Shown here piece by piece: positions 1 to 8,116 of a DNA stretch of 64,000 nt. The notes under the pieces were generated by a model. The model was not told the DNA's origin. It saw only the letters and a list, made by a program, of their open reading frames with translations, and searched no databases. The position numbers and the translations under genes are program-made. This stretch comes from JBBECJ01 sp963763325 (GTDB lineage: Bacteria; Chloroflexota; Chloroflexia; Thermomicrobiales; CFX8), in contig CAVXOL010000023.1 of the NCBI GenBank assembly GCA_963763325.1, positions 124,001-188,000 of the forward strand. The letters run 5' to 3'. Numbering within the stretch: the first letter of the stretch is position 1; each line of letters starts with the position of its first letter.

Positions 1-162
1 AGAGAACACCAGTGCGAATGTCCCCACCAATGATGGTCGGGGTCTTGCGCTCTCTTGACACCGAGAGTACGCTCTTGGCAGGCAGCCACAGTAGTACGGC
101 CCACGCCAGGCGTTTGGGCAACGTGCCCTCCCCATGTCTCGCGTGGCCGTCGGAGAGACCAC

Positions 163-2616
163 ATGGCAGATAAATTTGAGAAGTTTACCGAGCGAGCGCG
201 CAAGGTCCTGACACTTGCGCAGGAAGAAGCACAACGCTTCAACCACAACTACATCGGGACAGAGCACCTGTTGCTCGGCCTGGTGCGCGAGGGCGATGGC
301 GTTGCTGCTCGAGTCCTCAGTAACATGGGCGTCCAACTCCCGAAGGTGCGGTCGGCAGTCGAATTCATCATTGGCCGCGGCGAGTCGGTCATCATGGGTG
401 AGATCGGCCTGACGCCCCGCGCCAAGAAGGTCATCGAGCTGGCAGTCGACGAAGCACGACGGCTGAACCATCACTACATCGGGACTGAGCATCTGTTGCT
501 CGGCCTGGTGCGTGAAGGTGAGGGCATCGCGGCCGGCGTGCTGGAGAGCCTGGGCGTGAACCTCGAAAAGGTTCGAGCACAGGTGATGCAGGTTGTCAGT
601 CAGAACGCGGGCTACCAACAGTCCAAGCAGGCGACCAAGACACCGTACATGGACGCGCTTGGGTTTGACCTGACCGAGGCGGCCCGGCAGAACAAGCTCG
701 ACCCGATCATCGGTCGCCAGAACGAGATCGAACGGGTCATGCAGATCCTGTCCCGCAAGACAAAGAACAACCCAGCCCTGATCGGCGAGCCAGGCGTTGG
801 CAAGACGGCCATCGTAGAGGGACTCGCGCAAAAGATCATTGCCGGCGACGTTCCAGAACTGCTCCAGAACAAGCGGCTGGTTGCGCTCGACATCGGCGCT
901 CTCGTAGCTGGCACGAAGTACCGCGGCGAGTTCGAGGAGCGTCTGAAGAAGATCGTCGCCGAGGTCAAGGAGACAGGAGCGATCCTGTTCATTGACGAGC
1001 TGCACACTCTCGTCGGGGCGGGCGCTGCTGAAGGCGCCGTCGATGCCGCCAACATCCTTAAGCCGGCGCTCTCGCGTGGCGAAGTCCAGACGATCGGCGC
1101 GACGACGCTCGATGAGTACCGCAAGTACATCGAGCGCGATGCGGCGCTGGAGCGGCGCTTCCAGCCGATTCAGGTTCCGGAGCCGAATGTCGAAGAGACG
1201 ATCCAGATTCTTTACGGCATCCGCGAACGGTACGAAGAACATCACAAGCTCAAGATTACTGATGAGTCGATCACGGCCGCTGCTCACTTCGCAGCGCGCT
1301 ATGTGACCGACCGATTCATGCCGGACAAGGCGATCGACCTGATCGACGAGGCGTCATCGCGGGTGCGAATGTATCGATCCGCGTCGCCACCAAGCCTGAA
1401 GGAAGCCATGCGCGGCATGGAGAGCCTCCAGCGCGAACTCGACGCGGCAGTGGCCGGTCAGGAATTCGAGTTGGCGGCAGATTTGCGAGACCGTGAGCGC
1501 AAGCTGCGGATGCGGATTGCCGAGCTCGAGAAGGACTGGAAGGAAGAGCAGGGCAGCGACGTGCCAGAGGTGTCCGAGGAGGACATCGCTCAGGTCGTGT
1601 CAATGTGGACCGGCATTCCACTGACGCGGCTGGCGGCCGAAGAATCGGAACGCCTGCTTCACATGGAAGCCGCATTGCACGAGCGGATCATCGGCCAGGA
1701 CGAAGCGATCTCGACGATGGCGAAGGCTGTGCGTCGAGCGCGTGCCGGTCTCAAAGATCCACGCCGGCCAATTGGGTCGTTCATCTTCCTGGGCCCAACC
1801 GGAGTCGGTAAGACCCTGTTGGCGCGAGCTCTTGCTGAGTTCATGTTCGGCTCCGAAGACGCTCTGATCAAGATCGACATGAGCGAGTTCATGGAGCGGC
1901 ACACCGTCTCGCGGCTGGTCGGTGCGCCTCCGGGCTACGTCGGCTACGAAGAGGGCGGCCAGCTCACTGAGGCTGTTCGCCGCAAGAGCTACTCGGTGAT
2001 CCTGCTCGACGAGATCGAGAAGGCACACCCCGAAGCGTTCAACATGCTGCTCCAGATCCTTGAAGACGGGAACCTGGCCGACGCCAAGGGGCGGCGTGTC
2101 GATTTCCGGAACACGATCATCATCATGACCTCGAACGTCGGCGCCGAGCAGATCACGAGCGACAAGCAGTTTGGTTTCCAGGCGGTTGTCGAGAGTGACA
2201 AGAAGCGCCAGCAGGACTACGAGCAGATGAAGGAGCGTGTCCTCGGCCAACTCAAGCAGACGTTCCGGCCGGAGTTCCTGAACCGAATCGACGGCATGAT
2301 CGTCTTCCACGCGCTGACGACGGAAGAGATTCGCAACATCGTCAACCTGGAACTGGTCCGGATCCGGACTCAGTTGCAGGAGCAGGAAATCGTCCTCGAG
2401 GTTACTGAGGCGGCGATGGATCTGCTCGGCGAGCGAGGCTACGACCGCCAGTACGGCGCGCGTCCGCTGCGTCGCATCATCCAGAACCTGATTGAGGATC
2501 CGATGGCTGAGGCGCTGCTTGAGGGCCGCTACAAGGCCGGGCAGAAGATCGTCGTTGATGTCGAGGATGATCTGCTGCGGATCATCCCGGCCGAGACACT
2601 TGCGACGGTGTCGTAG
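163..2616 (+). CDS. clpC: ClpC-type AAA+ unfoldase, subunit of the Clp protease
   Basis: Hexameric unfoldase that feeds substrates to ClpP in the cytoplasm. Two Clp-N repeats fill the first ~145 residues, each carrying the HYIGTEHLLLGL-type core. AAA domain 1 follows with Walker A GEPGVGKTA, then a UVR-like middle segment (AADLRDRERKLR) and AAA domain 2 with Walker A GPTGVGKTLLA. A KQFGF tripeptide-type ClpP loop and a C-terminal D2-small domain complete the standard ClpC plan at 817 aa. The frame opens earlier at 55, but I chose ATG 163 because GGAGA lies 8-12 bases upstream and the protein then begins MADKFEKFTERA, as ClpC does. Upstream, a TTGACA at 55-60 has no acceptable -10 partner. No CtsR or CIRCE operator was recognised. 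Family call very secure. Confidence 0.97.
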   Translation: MADKFEKFTERARKVLTLAQEEAQRFNHNYIGTEHLLLGLVREGDGVAARVLSNMGVQLPKVRSAVEFIIGRGESVIMGEIGLTPRAKKVIELAVDEARRLNHHYIGTEHLLLGLVREGEGIAAGVLESLGVNLEKVRAQVMQVVSQNAGYQQSKQATKTPYMDALGFDLTEAARQNKLDPIIGRQNEIERVMQILSRKTKNNPALIGEPGVGKTAIVEGLAQKIIAGDVPELLQNKRLVALDIGALVAGTKYRGEFEERLKKIVAEVKETGAILFIDELHTLVGAGAAEGAVDAANILKPALSRGEVQTIGATTLDEYRKYIERDAALERRFQPIQVPEPNVEETIQILYGIRERYEEHHKLKITDESITAAAHFAARYVTDRFMPDKAIDLIDEASSRVRMYRSASPPSLKEAMRGMESLQRELDAAVAGQEFELAADLRDRERKLRMRIAELEKDWKEEQGSDVPEVSEEDIAQVVSMWTGIPLTRLAAEESERLLHMEAALHERIIGQDEAISTMAKAVRRARAGLKDPRRPIGSFIFLGPTGVGKTLLARALAEFMFGSEDALIKIDMSEFMERHTVSRLVGAPPGYVGYEEGGQLTEAVRRKSYSVILLDEIEKAHPEAFNMLLQILEDGNLADAKGRRVDFRNTIIIMTSNVGAEQITSDKQFGFQAVVESDKKRQQDYEQMKERVLGQLKQTFRPEFLNRIDGMIVFHALTTEEIRNIVNLELVRIRTQLQEQEIVLEVTEAAMDLLGERGYDRQYGARPLRRIIQNLIEDPMAEALLEGRYKAGQKIVVDVEDDLLRIIPAETLATVS

Positions 2617-2642
2617 TTCTTTCGTCAGACGGACGTGACCAA

Positions 2643-2668
2643 GACGGGGGCGCGCAGGCGTCCCCGTC
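2643..2668 (+). terminator. Weak terminator-like hairpin after clpC
   Basis: GACGGGG at 2643-2649 pairs perfectly with CCCCGTC at 2662-2668 across a 12-base loop. It sits 26 bases after the clpC stop and 27 before radA. There is no clear T-run, so it may only partly separate the two genes. Confidence 0.45.
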
Positions 2669-2694
2669 ATTCGTTGTAGGCAGAAAGCATCTCG

Positions 2695-4068
2695 GTGGCG
2701 AAGACACGAACCAAATACGTTTGTCAGCAGTGCGGCCTTGAGAGTCCCGCCTACTACGGTCGCTGCCCTGATTGCGGAACCTGGGGATCGCTGGTCGAGA
2801 CCCTCGAACCGAAGACGGCACCGGCGCCTGGGAGGAGAGCGTCGGCCATATCGGCCGGCGTTCCGGAGCCGCTCAAGTCCGTCAAGAGCGCTGACATCAC
2901 CCGCCGGCCGGTCCCGATCCAGGAGTTCTCAAGGGTTCTGGGCGGCGGTGTCGTTCCTGGATCGCTGGTTCTGGTCGGCGGTGACCCGGGCATCGGGAAG
3001 TCAACATTGCTACTCCAGGCGGCAGCCGGTCTCGCCAGCGAGACGTCCCCGGTGCTGTACGTCACTGCCGAGGAGTCGGCTCAACAGGTAAAGATGCGGG
3101 CCGATCGATTGGACGTCGATCAGGACGGACTGTTTGTCCTGCCGGAGACGAACATCGACACGGTCCTGGCCACAGCGGAGCAAATGCGCCCATCGACAAT
3201 CGTCATCGACTCGATCCAGACGGTCTACACTGATGAGATTACCTCGGCAGCCGGGAGTGTCAGTCAAGTACGCGAGTGTACGGCGCGGTTGATGGCGTTC
3301 GCCAAGCCGCGCGATGTGGCGATCTTCATCGTCGGGCATGTGACCAAGGAAGGCGCGATCGCTGGCCCTCGTGTGCTGGAGCATATGGTTGATGCGGTGC
3401 TCTACCTTGAAGGGGAGCGGTTTCATCAGTACCGCATTCTGCGTGGCGTTAAGAACCGCTTCGGCTCAACCGACGAGGTGGGTGTGTTCGAGATGGTCGA
3501 GTCCGGGATGCGAGAGGTCCGCAACCCAAGCGAGGCATTCTTGCAGGAGCGCGCCGGAAATGCGGCCGGCTCGACAGTGACGGTCACGATCGAGGGCACG
3601 CGACCGATCCTTGTTGAGGTGCAGGGTTTGACGTCGACAAGCGCCTACGGAACTGCCAGACGAACTGCCAATGGGTTCGATCTCAACCGCCTCCAGATGC
3701 TGATCGCCGTCCTGACCAAGCGGGTTGGAATCGGGCTGGCCGACCAGGATATCTACGTAAACGTCGTTGGCGGTTTGCGGCTGACCGAGCCAGCAGTCGA
3801 TGTCGGCGTTGCGCTGGCAATCGCATCCAGCTTTCGTGAGACTCGAATCGACCAGCATCTTGTCGCCCTCGGTGAGGTTGGTCTCTCAGGTGAGCTACGA
3901 TCGGTGACGCAGCTTGAGCGCCGATTACAGGAAGCATCCAACCTGGGATTTCGGCAAGCGCTCGTTCCGGCAACGCTGGGGCGCGGCATGGTCCGGCCTC
4001 CTGATGGTTTGACGCTCGTGCGCGTATCGACCTTGAACGAAGCGATCGAGGCGGCTTTGGGTCGGTAG
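2695..4068 (+). CDS. radA: DNA repair protein RadA/Sms
   Basis: RecA-related helicase that promotes branch migration during recombinational repair and transformation. The N-terminal zinc finger is complete (Cys10, Cys13, Cys24, Cys27). Walker A GGDPGIGKST is at residues 95-104, the RadA signature KNRFGST is near residue 252, and the C-terminal third is the Lon-protease-like domain. Length 457 aa is normal. Start is GTG 2695, giving MAKTRTKYVC. The stop codon (4066-4068) directly abuts the stop of the convergent murG gene with no intergenic base, so any terminator must lie inside coding sequence. Pairing with clpC is common in Gram-positive-type gene orders. Confidence 0.96.
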   Translation: MAKTRTKYVCQQCGLESPAYYGRCPDCGTWGSLVETLEPKTAPAPGRRASAISAGVPEPLKSVKSADITRRPVPIQEFSRVLGGGVVPGSLVLVGGDPGIGKSTLLLQAAAGLASETSPVLYVTAEESAQQVKMRADRLDVDQDGLFVLPETNIDTVLATAEQMRPSTIVIDSIQTVYTDEITSAAGSVSQVRECTARLMAFAKPRDVAIFIVGHVTKEGAIAGPRVLEHMVDAVLYLEGERFHQYRILRGVKNRFGSTDEVGVFEMVESGMREVRNPSEAFLQERAGNAAGSTVTVTIEGTRPILVEVQGLTSTSAYGTARRTANGFDLNRLQMLIAVLTKRVGIGLADQDIYVNVVGGLRLTEPAVDVGVALAIASSFRETRIDQHLVALGEVGLSGELRSVTQLERRLQEASNLGFRQALVPATLGRGMVRPPDGLTLVRVSTLNEAIEAALGR

Positions 4069-5238
4069 CTACGGCAGCGGCGCCGGTCGTTCCAACCTGA
4101 TGAGGCGCAGGAGCTCGTCGACGATGAGGCGCGCCGCCTCGGGAGTGGCTGCGTTGAGCGCGGCGGAGCGCATGGCCATCAGGTGGTCGGGAGACTCGAC
4201 AAGATCCACAACCAGCGACGATAGACGGGCAGGCGTCAGGTCAGGTTGCGCCAGCATCACCGATGCGCCAGCGTCTGCAAGGTAGAGAGCGTTCTGGCGT
4301 TGCTCCTCAGCACCGGGAAGTGGGATCAGGATTGACGGCAAACCGGACGCCGCGAGTTCGGCGATTGTTCCGGCGCCCGACCTTCCGATGACCAGCGTCG
4401 CGGCAGCAAAGACATCTCCGATCTCATCGCCGACGCGTTCGACGACGGAGTAGCGCTGGCGTAACGCATCGGGTAGTTGATCGGCCCGGGAGTTGAGCAT
4501 ATCGATGTCGTCTGTAGACGAGCGCGGTCCGCACTGGTGCAGGATCTGGACGTGTTCCAGAAGCTCTGGCAGTGCGTCCGCGACCGCGCAATTAATGGCA
4601 TGCGATCCGAGCGCGCCACCCGTCACGTAGACGAATGGCAGGTCGGCTGAAAAGTTGTATCGATCGAGGGCAGACCGGGCGCATCCATCCTTCACAACTC
4701 CGCGGACTGGATTGCCGGTTACAACTACCTCGCATTTGACCGCACCAAGCGCCTCGCGAGAGCGGTGGTAGGACAGCGCAATGGAATCGACATAACGGGC
4801 ATTAATCCTCGTGGCAAGGCCGATGTAGGCTGTCTGCTCGTGGGACATCGACGGGATGCTCAGCCGTGACGCCGCTATGGCGATCGGCGTGCTGACGTAG
4901 CCACCAGTTGCGAACAGCACGTCAGGCTTGAATGCCCGTAGGTGGCGCCAAGCCTGGGCAATTCCGATCGGGACGCGGATCGCGTCGATCAACGTCTGAA
5001 TGGCAGGATAGCGCCGTAGCTTGCCGACCTGGATCGACTTGAACGGTATATCCAGACGCTGGGCGGTCTCATACTCATAGCCTCGCCTGGAGCCGATCCA
5101 TAGAGGGGCTATCGGCATCCGTGAACGCAGTTCATCGAGAACAGCGACCCCCGGTGATACGTGCCCTCCTGTACCGCCGCCGGCAATGACAATTCGTAAC
5201 GGACTGTCGGCTATGCCGATGGTAGACTCCGAATTCAC
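4069..5238 (-). CDS. murG: UDP-GlcNAc:lipid I N-acetylglucosaminyltransferase MurG
   Basis: Adds GlcNAc to lipid I to make lipid II at the cytoplasmic face of the membrane, the last intracellular step of peptidoglycan synthesis. Diagnostic motifs: GGGTGGH at residues 20-26, FATGGYVSTP, a GGALGSH phosphate loop, and the C-domain signature IGRSGAGTIAELAASGLP followed by PLPGAEEQRQNA. I chose GTG 5238 (389 aa) over the longer frame starting at 5475. GGAGG lies 9 bases upstream of it, and the extra 79 residues would overlap lspA and look unrelated. It is separated from the usual dcw cluster. Divergent from lspA with only 21 bases between starts. Confidence 0.93.
   Translation of the reverse strand: MNSESTIGIADSPLRIVIAGGGTGGHVSPGVAVLDELRSRMPIAPLWIGSRRGYEYETAQRLDIPFKSIQVGKLRRYPAIQTLIDAIRVPIGIAQAWRHLRAFKPDVLFATGGYVSTPIAIAASRLSIPSMSHEQTAYIGLATRINARYVDSIALSYHRSREALGAVKCEVVVTGNPVRGVVKDGCARSALDRYNFSADLPFVYVTGGALGSHAINCAVADALPELLEHVQILHQCGPRSSTDDIDMLNSRADQLPDALRQRYSVVERVGDEIGDVFAAATLVIGRSGAGTIAELAASGLPSILIPLPGAEEQRQNALYLADAGASVMLAQPDLTPARLSSLVVDLVESPDHLMAMRSAALNAATPEAARLIVDELLRLIRLERPAPLP
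5220..5228 (+). promoter_or_regulatory. Predicted extended -10 promoter for the lspA gene run
   Basis: TG-G-TAGACT (TAGACT 5223-5228) is an extended -10 element inside the 5' end of murG. It lies 32 bases upstream of the lspA start. No good -35 was seen. Prediction by eye only. Confidence 0.45.
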
Positions 5239-5259
5239 GGACAGGCGCCTCCAGCTTGC

Positions 5260-5859
5260 GTGCGCGCTGAGCAACACGCTCAAATCGTTACCGAGGAGTG
5301 TCACATAAACGGCCAGCCCACTCAAAGCGTCCCGGTGCGATTGTCGCTGCTGATTGGCGTGATTGCGTTCACGTCGACGTTGATCCTCGACCAGCTTTCC
5401 AAATGGATCGTCCTGGAGACGATCGGACCGGACGGCTCGCGGGATGCCGTGGAGATCATTCCTGGTGTCCTGCAATTCAAGTTCGTCCGCAACACCGGGT
5501 CAGCGTTCGGAATGTTTCAGGGTAATTCGGACATTTTGAAGGTGCTGGCGATCGTAGCCGTCGTTGGACTGTTTGTGTATTACGCCCGGACGGCATCGCG
5601 GGACTGGATGATTTCCCTCGCGCTCGGCCTGCAACTCGGAGGAGCAATTGGGAACATCGTAGACCGATTCAGGCACGGCTACGTTGTCGACTTTATCGAC
5701 TTTCCGCGGTTTCCGACGTTCAACATCGCTGACTCGGCCATCACCGTTGGTGTCATCCTGCTGATGTACGCGATCCTGTTTCGGGACACCCAGAGTGATA
5801 GCAGCACCGATAGGCAACGTCCCGCCGAACAGTCACGAGTCGCGAGTGATGATGTATGA
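5260..5859 (+). CDS. lspA: Lipoprotein signal peptidase (signal peptidase II)
   Basis: Integral membrane aspartyl protease that cleaves the signal peptide of lipidated prolipoproteins. Four hydrophobic segments are visible. The two catalytic aspartates are in their conserved contexts: Asp135 in NIVDR and Asp158 in FNIADS. The DQLSKW motif in the first helix region is also typical. The start is uncertain. GTG 5260 gives 199 aa with a polar 26-residue leader; GTG 5335 would give a more typical 174 aa but has no visible ribosome binding site. The stop overlaps the next start as ATGA, suggesting translational coupling with the pseudouridine synthase, an association seen in many bacteria. Confidence 0.93.
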   Translation: MRAEQHAQIVTEECHINGQPTQSVPVRLSLLIGVIAFTSTLILDQLSKWIVLETIGPDGSRDAVEIIPGVLQFKFVRNTGSAFGMFQGNSDILKVLAIVAVVGLFVYYARTASRDWMISLALGLQLGGAIGNIVDRFRHGYVVDFIDFPRFPTFNIADSAITVGVILLMYAILFRDTQSDSSTDRQRPAEQSRVASDDV

Positions 5860-6782
5860 GCGCACCTGAATCGTTCGTCGTGCGGTTGGAGGTCGCTCCG
5901 GACGCCGACGCACAACGGCTCGATCGGTTCGTAACCGATCGTCTACCTGACACGTCTCGCTCGTTCGTTCAGCGTCTGATCGACTCAGGCGAGGTGCTCG
6001 TCAACGGTGCATTGCCGCGACCGAGCCAACGGGTGTCGTCGGGCGACTCGATCGAGGTGCGCGTGCCGCGGCCGACCGAGCCGGCCGAGATCACACCAGC
6101 ACATATCAACGTCCCAATCGTCTTTGAGGATGATGATGTCATCGTGTTTGACAAGCCGGCTGGGCTTGTTGTCCATCCCGCTCCGGGACACGAGCACGGG
6201 ACGCTCGTCAACGTGCTGCGCTGGATTCGACCAGAAATTGTGATGCCGGGGACCGAACGCCCAGGAATCGTCCATCGGCTGGATAAAGACACATCGGGGC
6301 TCATCGTTGTCGCAAAGAACGAGCGCGCGCGTCTTTCGCTGTTGGCGCAGTGGCAACGGCGGGATGTGCTCAAGGAGTACACAGCGCTCGTCGTCAGATC
6401 GGTGCAGGACGAGCTTGTGACGGTCGACGCCCCGATCGGCAGAGACCCTCACAATCGAAAGCGGATGGCGGTCGTGCGCGAGGGGCGACCTGCCATAAGC
6501 AATCTCCGCGTCGAGGCGCGTTTTCCAGGGTATACGCTGCTGGACGTGCAGATCGAGACCGGCCGAACACACCAGATTCGCGTCCACTGTGCGTTCATCA
6601 AACATCCTGTCGCTGGTGATGTGCTGTATGGCGGTGCGACGCGAGACCTCGCCATAGATCGGCAATTCCTCCATGCTAGGCATCTACGATTCGCGCTGCC
6701 TGGGGGTCAGCCTGTCGACGTTGAGGCCCCGCTTCCAGCGGATTTGACTGCGGTGCTTCAGACGCTCGAAGCGCGATCATGA
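5856..6782 (+). CDS. rluD: RluD-family 23S rRNA pseudouridine synthase
   Basis: Isomerises uridines to pseudouridine, most likely in 23S rRNA helix 69 if it is a true RluD. An S4 RNA-binding domain covers residues ~18-80 (RLDRFVTDRL, GEVLVNG). The catalytic domain contains HRLDKDTSGL with Asp143 as the expected nucleophile, followed by RTHQIRVH. Length 308 aa is typical. Overlaps lspA at its 5' end and glycerate kinase at its 3' end, both as ATGA, so the three are probably translated as one coupled run. Exact target uridines cannot be assigned from sequence; RluD is the best guess within the RluA/C/D family. Confidence 0.9.
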   Translation: MSAPESFVVRLEVAPDADAQRLDRFVTDRLPDTSRSFVQRLIDSGEVLVNGALPRPSQRVSSGDSIEVRVPRPTEPAEITPAHINVPIVFEDDDVIVFDKPAGLVVHPAPGHEHGTLVNVLRWIRPEIVMPGTERPGIVHRLDKDTSGLIVVAKNERARLSLLAQWQRRDVLKEYTALVVRSVQDELVTVDAPIGRDPHNRKRMAVVREGRPAISNLRVEARFPGYTLLDVQIETGRTHQIRVHCAFIKHPVAGDVLYGGATRDLAIDRQFLHARHLRFALPGGQPVDVEAPLPADLTAVLQTLEARS

Positions 6783-8038
6783 CAGCCGATCTCAGGCGGG
6801 ACATCGAACACATCTACAGGTCCGCCTTGAGCTCGGTTCGGGCTGACAATGCCGTTCGGTCACATCTTCGTATCAGTTCTGACGGAGTGCTTCAGATTGG
6901 CGGGCAACCGGCCCTCATCGGCCCCGCTGGCGTCTATGCGATTTCGATTGGTAAAGCCGCGATTGGAATGATTGACGCTGCGATCGAGATCCTCGGGGAG
7001 CAGTTCAGGTCCGGTATTGCCGTTAGCAAGTCAGAACCCGGGTCGAACGACCGCCGCGTGAGAGTCATCTACGGATCACATCCCGTGCCGACGTCCGATT
7101 CACTCGCAGCGGGCGACGCAGTGCTGAATTTCGCCGGCACCGTACCCTCAGGCGCGCTCGTGTTGTGTCTGATTTCCGGAGGCGGATCGTCGCTCGTAGA
7201 GAGCTTGCGCGAGGGAGTCGAGTTGGATCGCCTTCGTGAGGTGACCTCGTTGCTGCTTCGTGGCGGGGCATCAATTTACGAACTCAACGCGGTCCGGTCG
7301 CGGTTGAGCCGGATCAAGGCCGGTGGGCTTCTCTCGGCGCTCGCGCATACGCGGATCCACAATCTCATCGTATCGGACGTTCTGACCGACGATCCCCGAA
7401 TCATCGCGAGTGGCCCAAGCGTGTCGGCAGAGGACGTTGACGCTGAAGCGGCGGCGCGACGATATGATGTGTCAGGTCCGATTCCAAGCGCACGTGACCA
7501 ACTAGCTGTGCCCTATCCGCCGACGACGATCGTCGCGAACCTGGCGATCTCGATTGATGCAGCAGCTATGGCGGCTTCCGAGCTTGGATACACTCCGGTC
7601 AGATTGAGCCGCTCGATCGACGGAGAGGCACGCGAAGCAGGTAGGTTACTTGCAGCCGTGTTGGCCGATAGTGCGTCAGGTGCAACATCCTTTGGGAGAC
7701 TGACATGTTTGCTGGCAGGCGGCGAAACGACGGTCACGGTTCGCGGATCTGGAGTCGGAGGGCGCAACACTGAGGCGGCAGTTGCCGCTGCCATCCGCCT
7801 CTCTGGCGTAGATGACGTCGCGATCGGCTTTCTTGCGACCGACGGTGACGACGGTATGACCGGCGCAGCCGGGAGCATCGTCGATGGCGCGACGGTTACC
7901 GAGGAGCGCCGATCCGGCGCGATTCGGGCGCTGGACGAGAACGACTCGTTTTCGTTCCTTCGTGAGACAGGCAGCATCGTCGTGACAGGTCCGACGGGCA
8001 CGAATGTGAACGATCTTGTCATCGGATTGCTGAGATAG
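6779..8038 (+). CDS. Glycerate 2-kinase (DUF4147/MOFRL family)
   Basis: Predicted to phosphorylate D-glycerate to 2-phosphoglycerate. The N-terminal DUF4147 domain shows GSHPVPTSDS and SGGGSSL, and the C-terminal MOFRL domain shows AGGETTVTVRGSGVGGRN and ATDGDDGMTGAAG. At 419 aa it is slightly short but complete. It overlaps the preceding gene by 4 bp (ATGA). A separate predicted promoter then precedes the ThDP enzyme, so the glycerate link to that enzyme is only positional. Confidence 0.9.
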   Translation: MTADLRRDIEHIYRSALSSVRADNAVRSHLRISSDGVLQIGGQPALIGPAGVYAISIGKAAIGMIDAAIEILGEQFRSGIAVSKSEPGSNDRRVRVIYGSHPVPTSDSLAAGDAVLNFAGTVPSGALVLCLISGGGSSLVESLREGVELDRLREVTSLLLRGGASIYELNAVRSRLSRIKAGGLLSALAHTRIHNLIVSDVLTDDPRIIASGPSVSAEDVDAEAAARRYDVSGPIPSARDQLAVPYPPTTIVANLAISIDAAAMAASELGYTPVRLSRSIDGEAREAGRLLAAVLADSASGATSFGRLTCLLAGGETTVTVRGSGVGGRNTEAAVAAAIRLSGVDDVAIGFLATDGDDGMTGAAGSIVDGATVTEERRSGAIRALDENDSFSFLRETGSIVVTGPTGTNVNDLVIGLLR

Positions 8039-8068
8039 AAAATGTGGTCGGGACCCAGGCAGCGAGTC

Positions 8069-8077
8069 TGCTATAGT
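8069..8077 (+). promoter_or_regulatory. Predicted extended -10 promoter for the ThDP enzyme
   Basis: TG-C-TATAGT (TATAGT 8072-8077) lies 40 bases upstream of the ATG at 8117. The -35 region is poor, as in several other promoters of this window. Confidence 0.5.
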
Positions 8078-8116
8078 ACGCGACCAACGGTCGAAACTGG
8101 GAAGGAATCGTCGGGT

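Noticed and set aside
55..60. TTGACA before clpC as a promoter
   Set aside because: No -10 at 16-18 bases; kept only as a remark in the clpC entry.
1600..2670. 356-codon open frame antisense to clpC
   Set aside because: It is the complement of a strongly conserved gene with biased codons; no start signal or recognisable protein.
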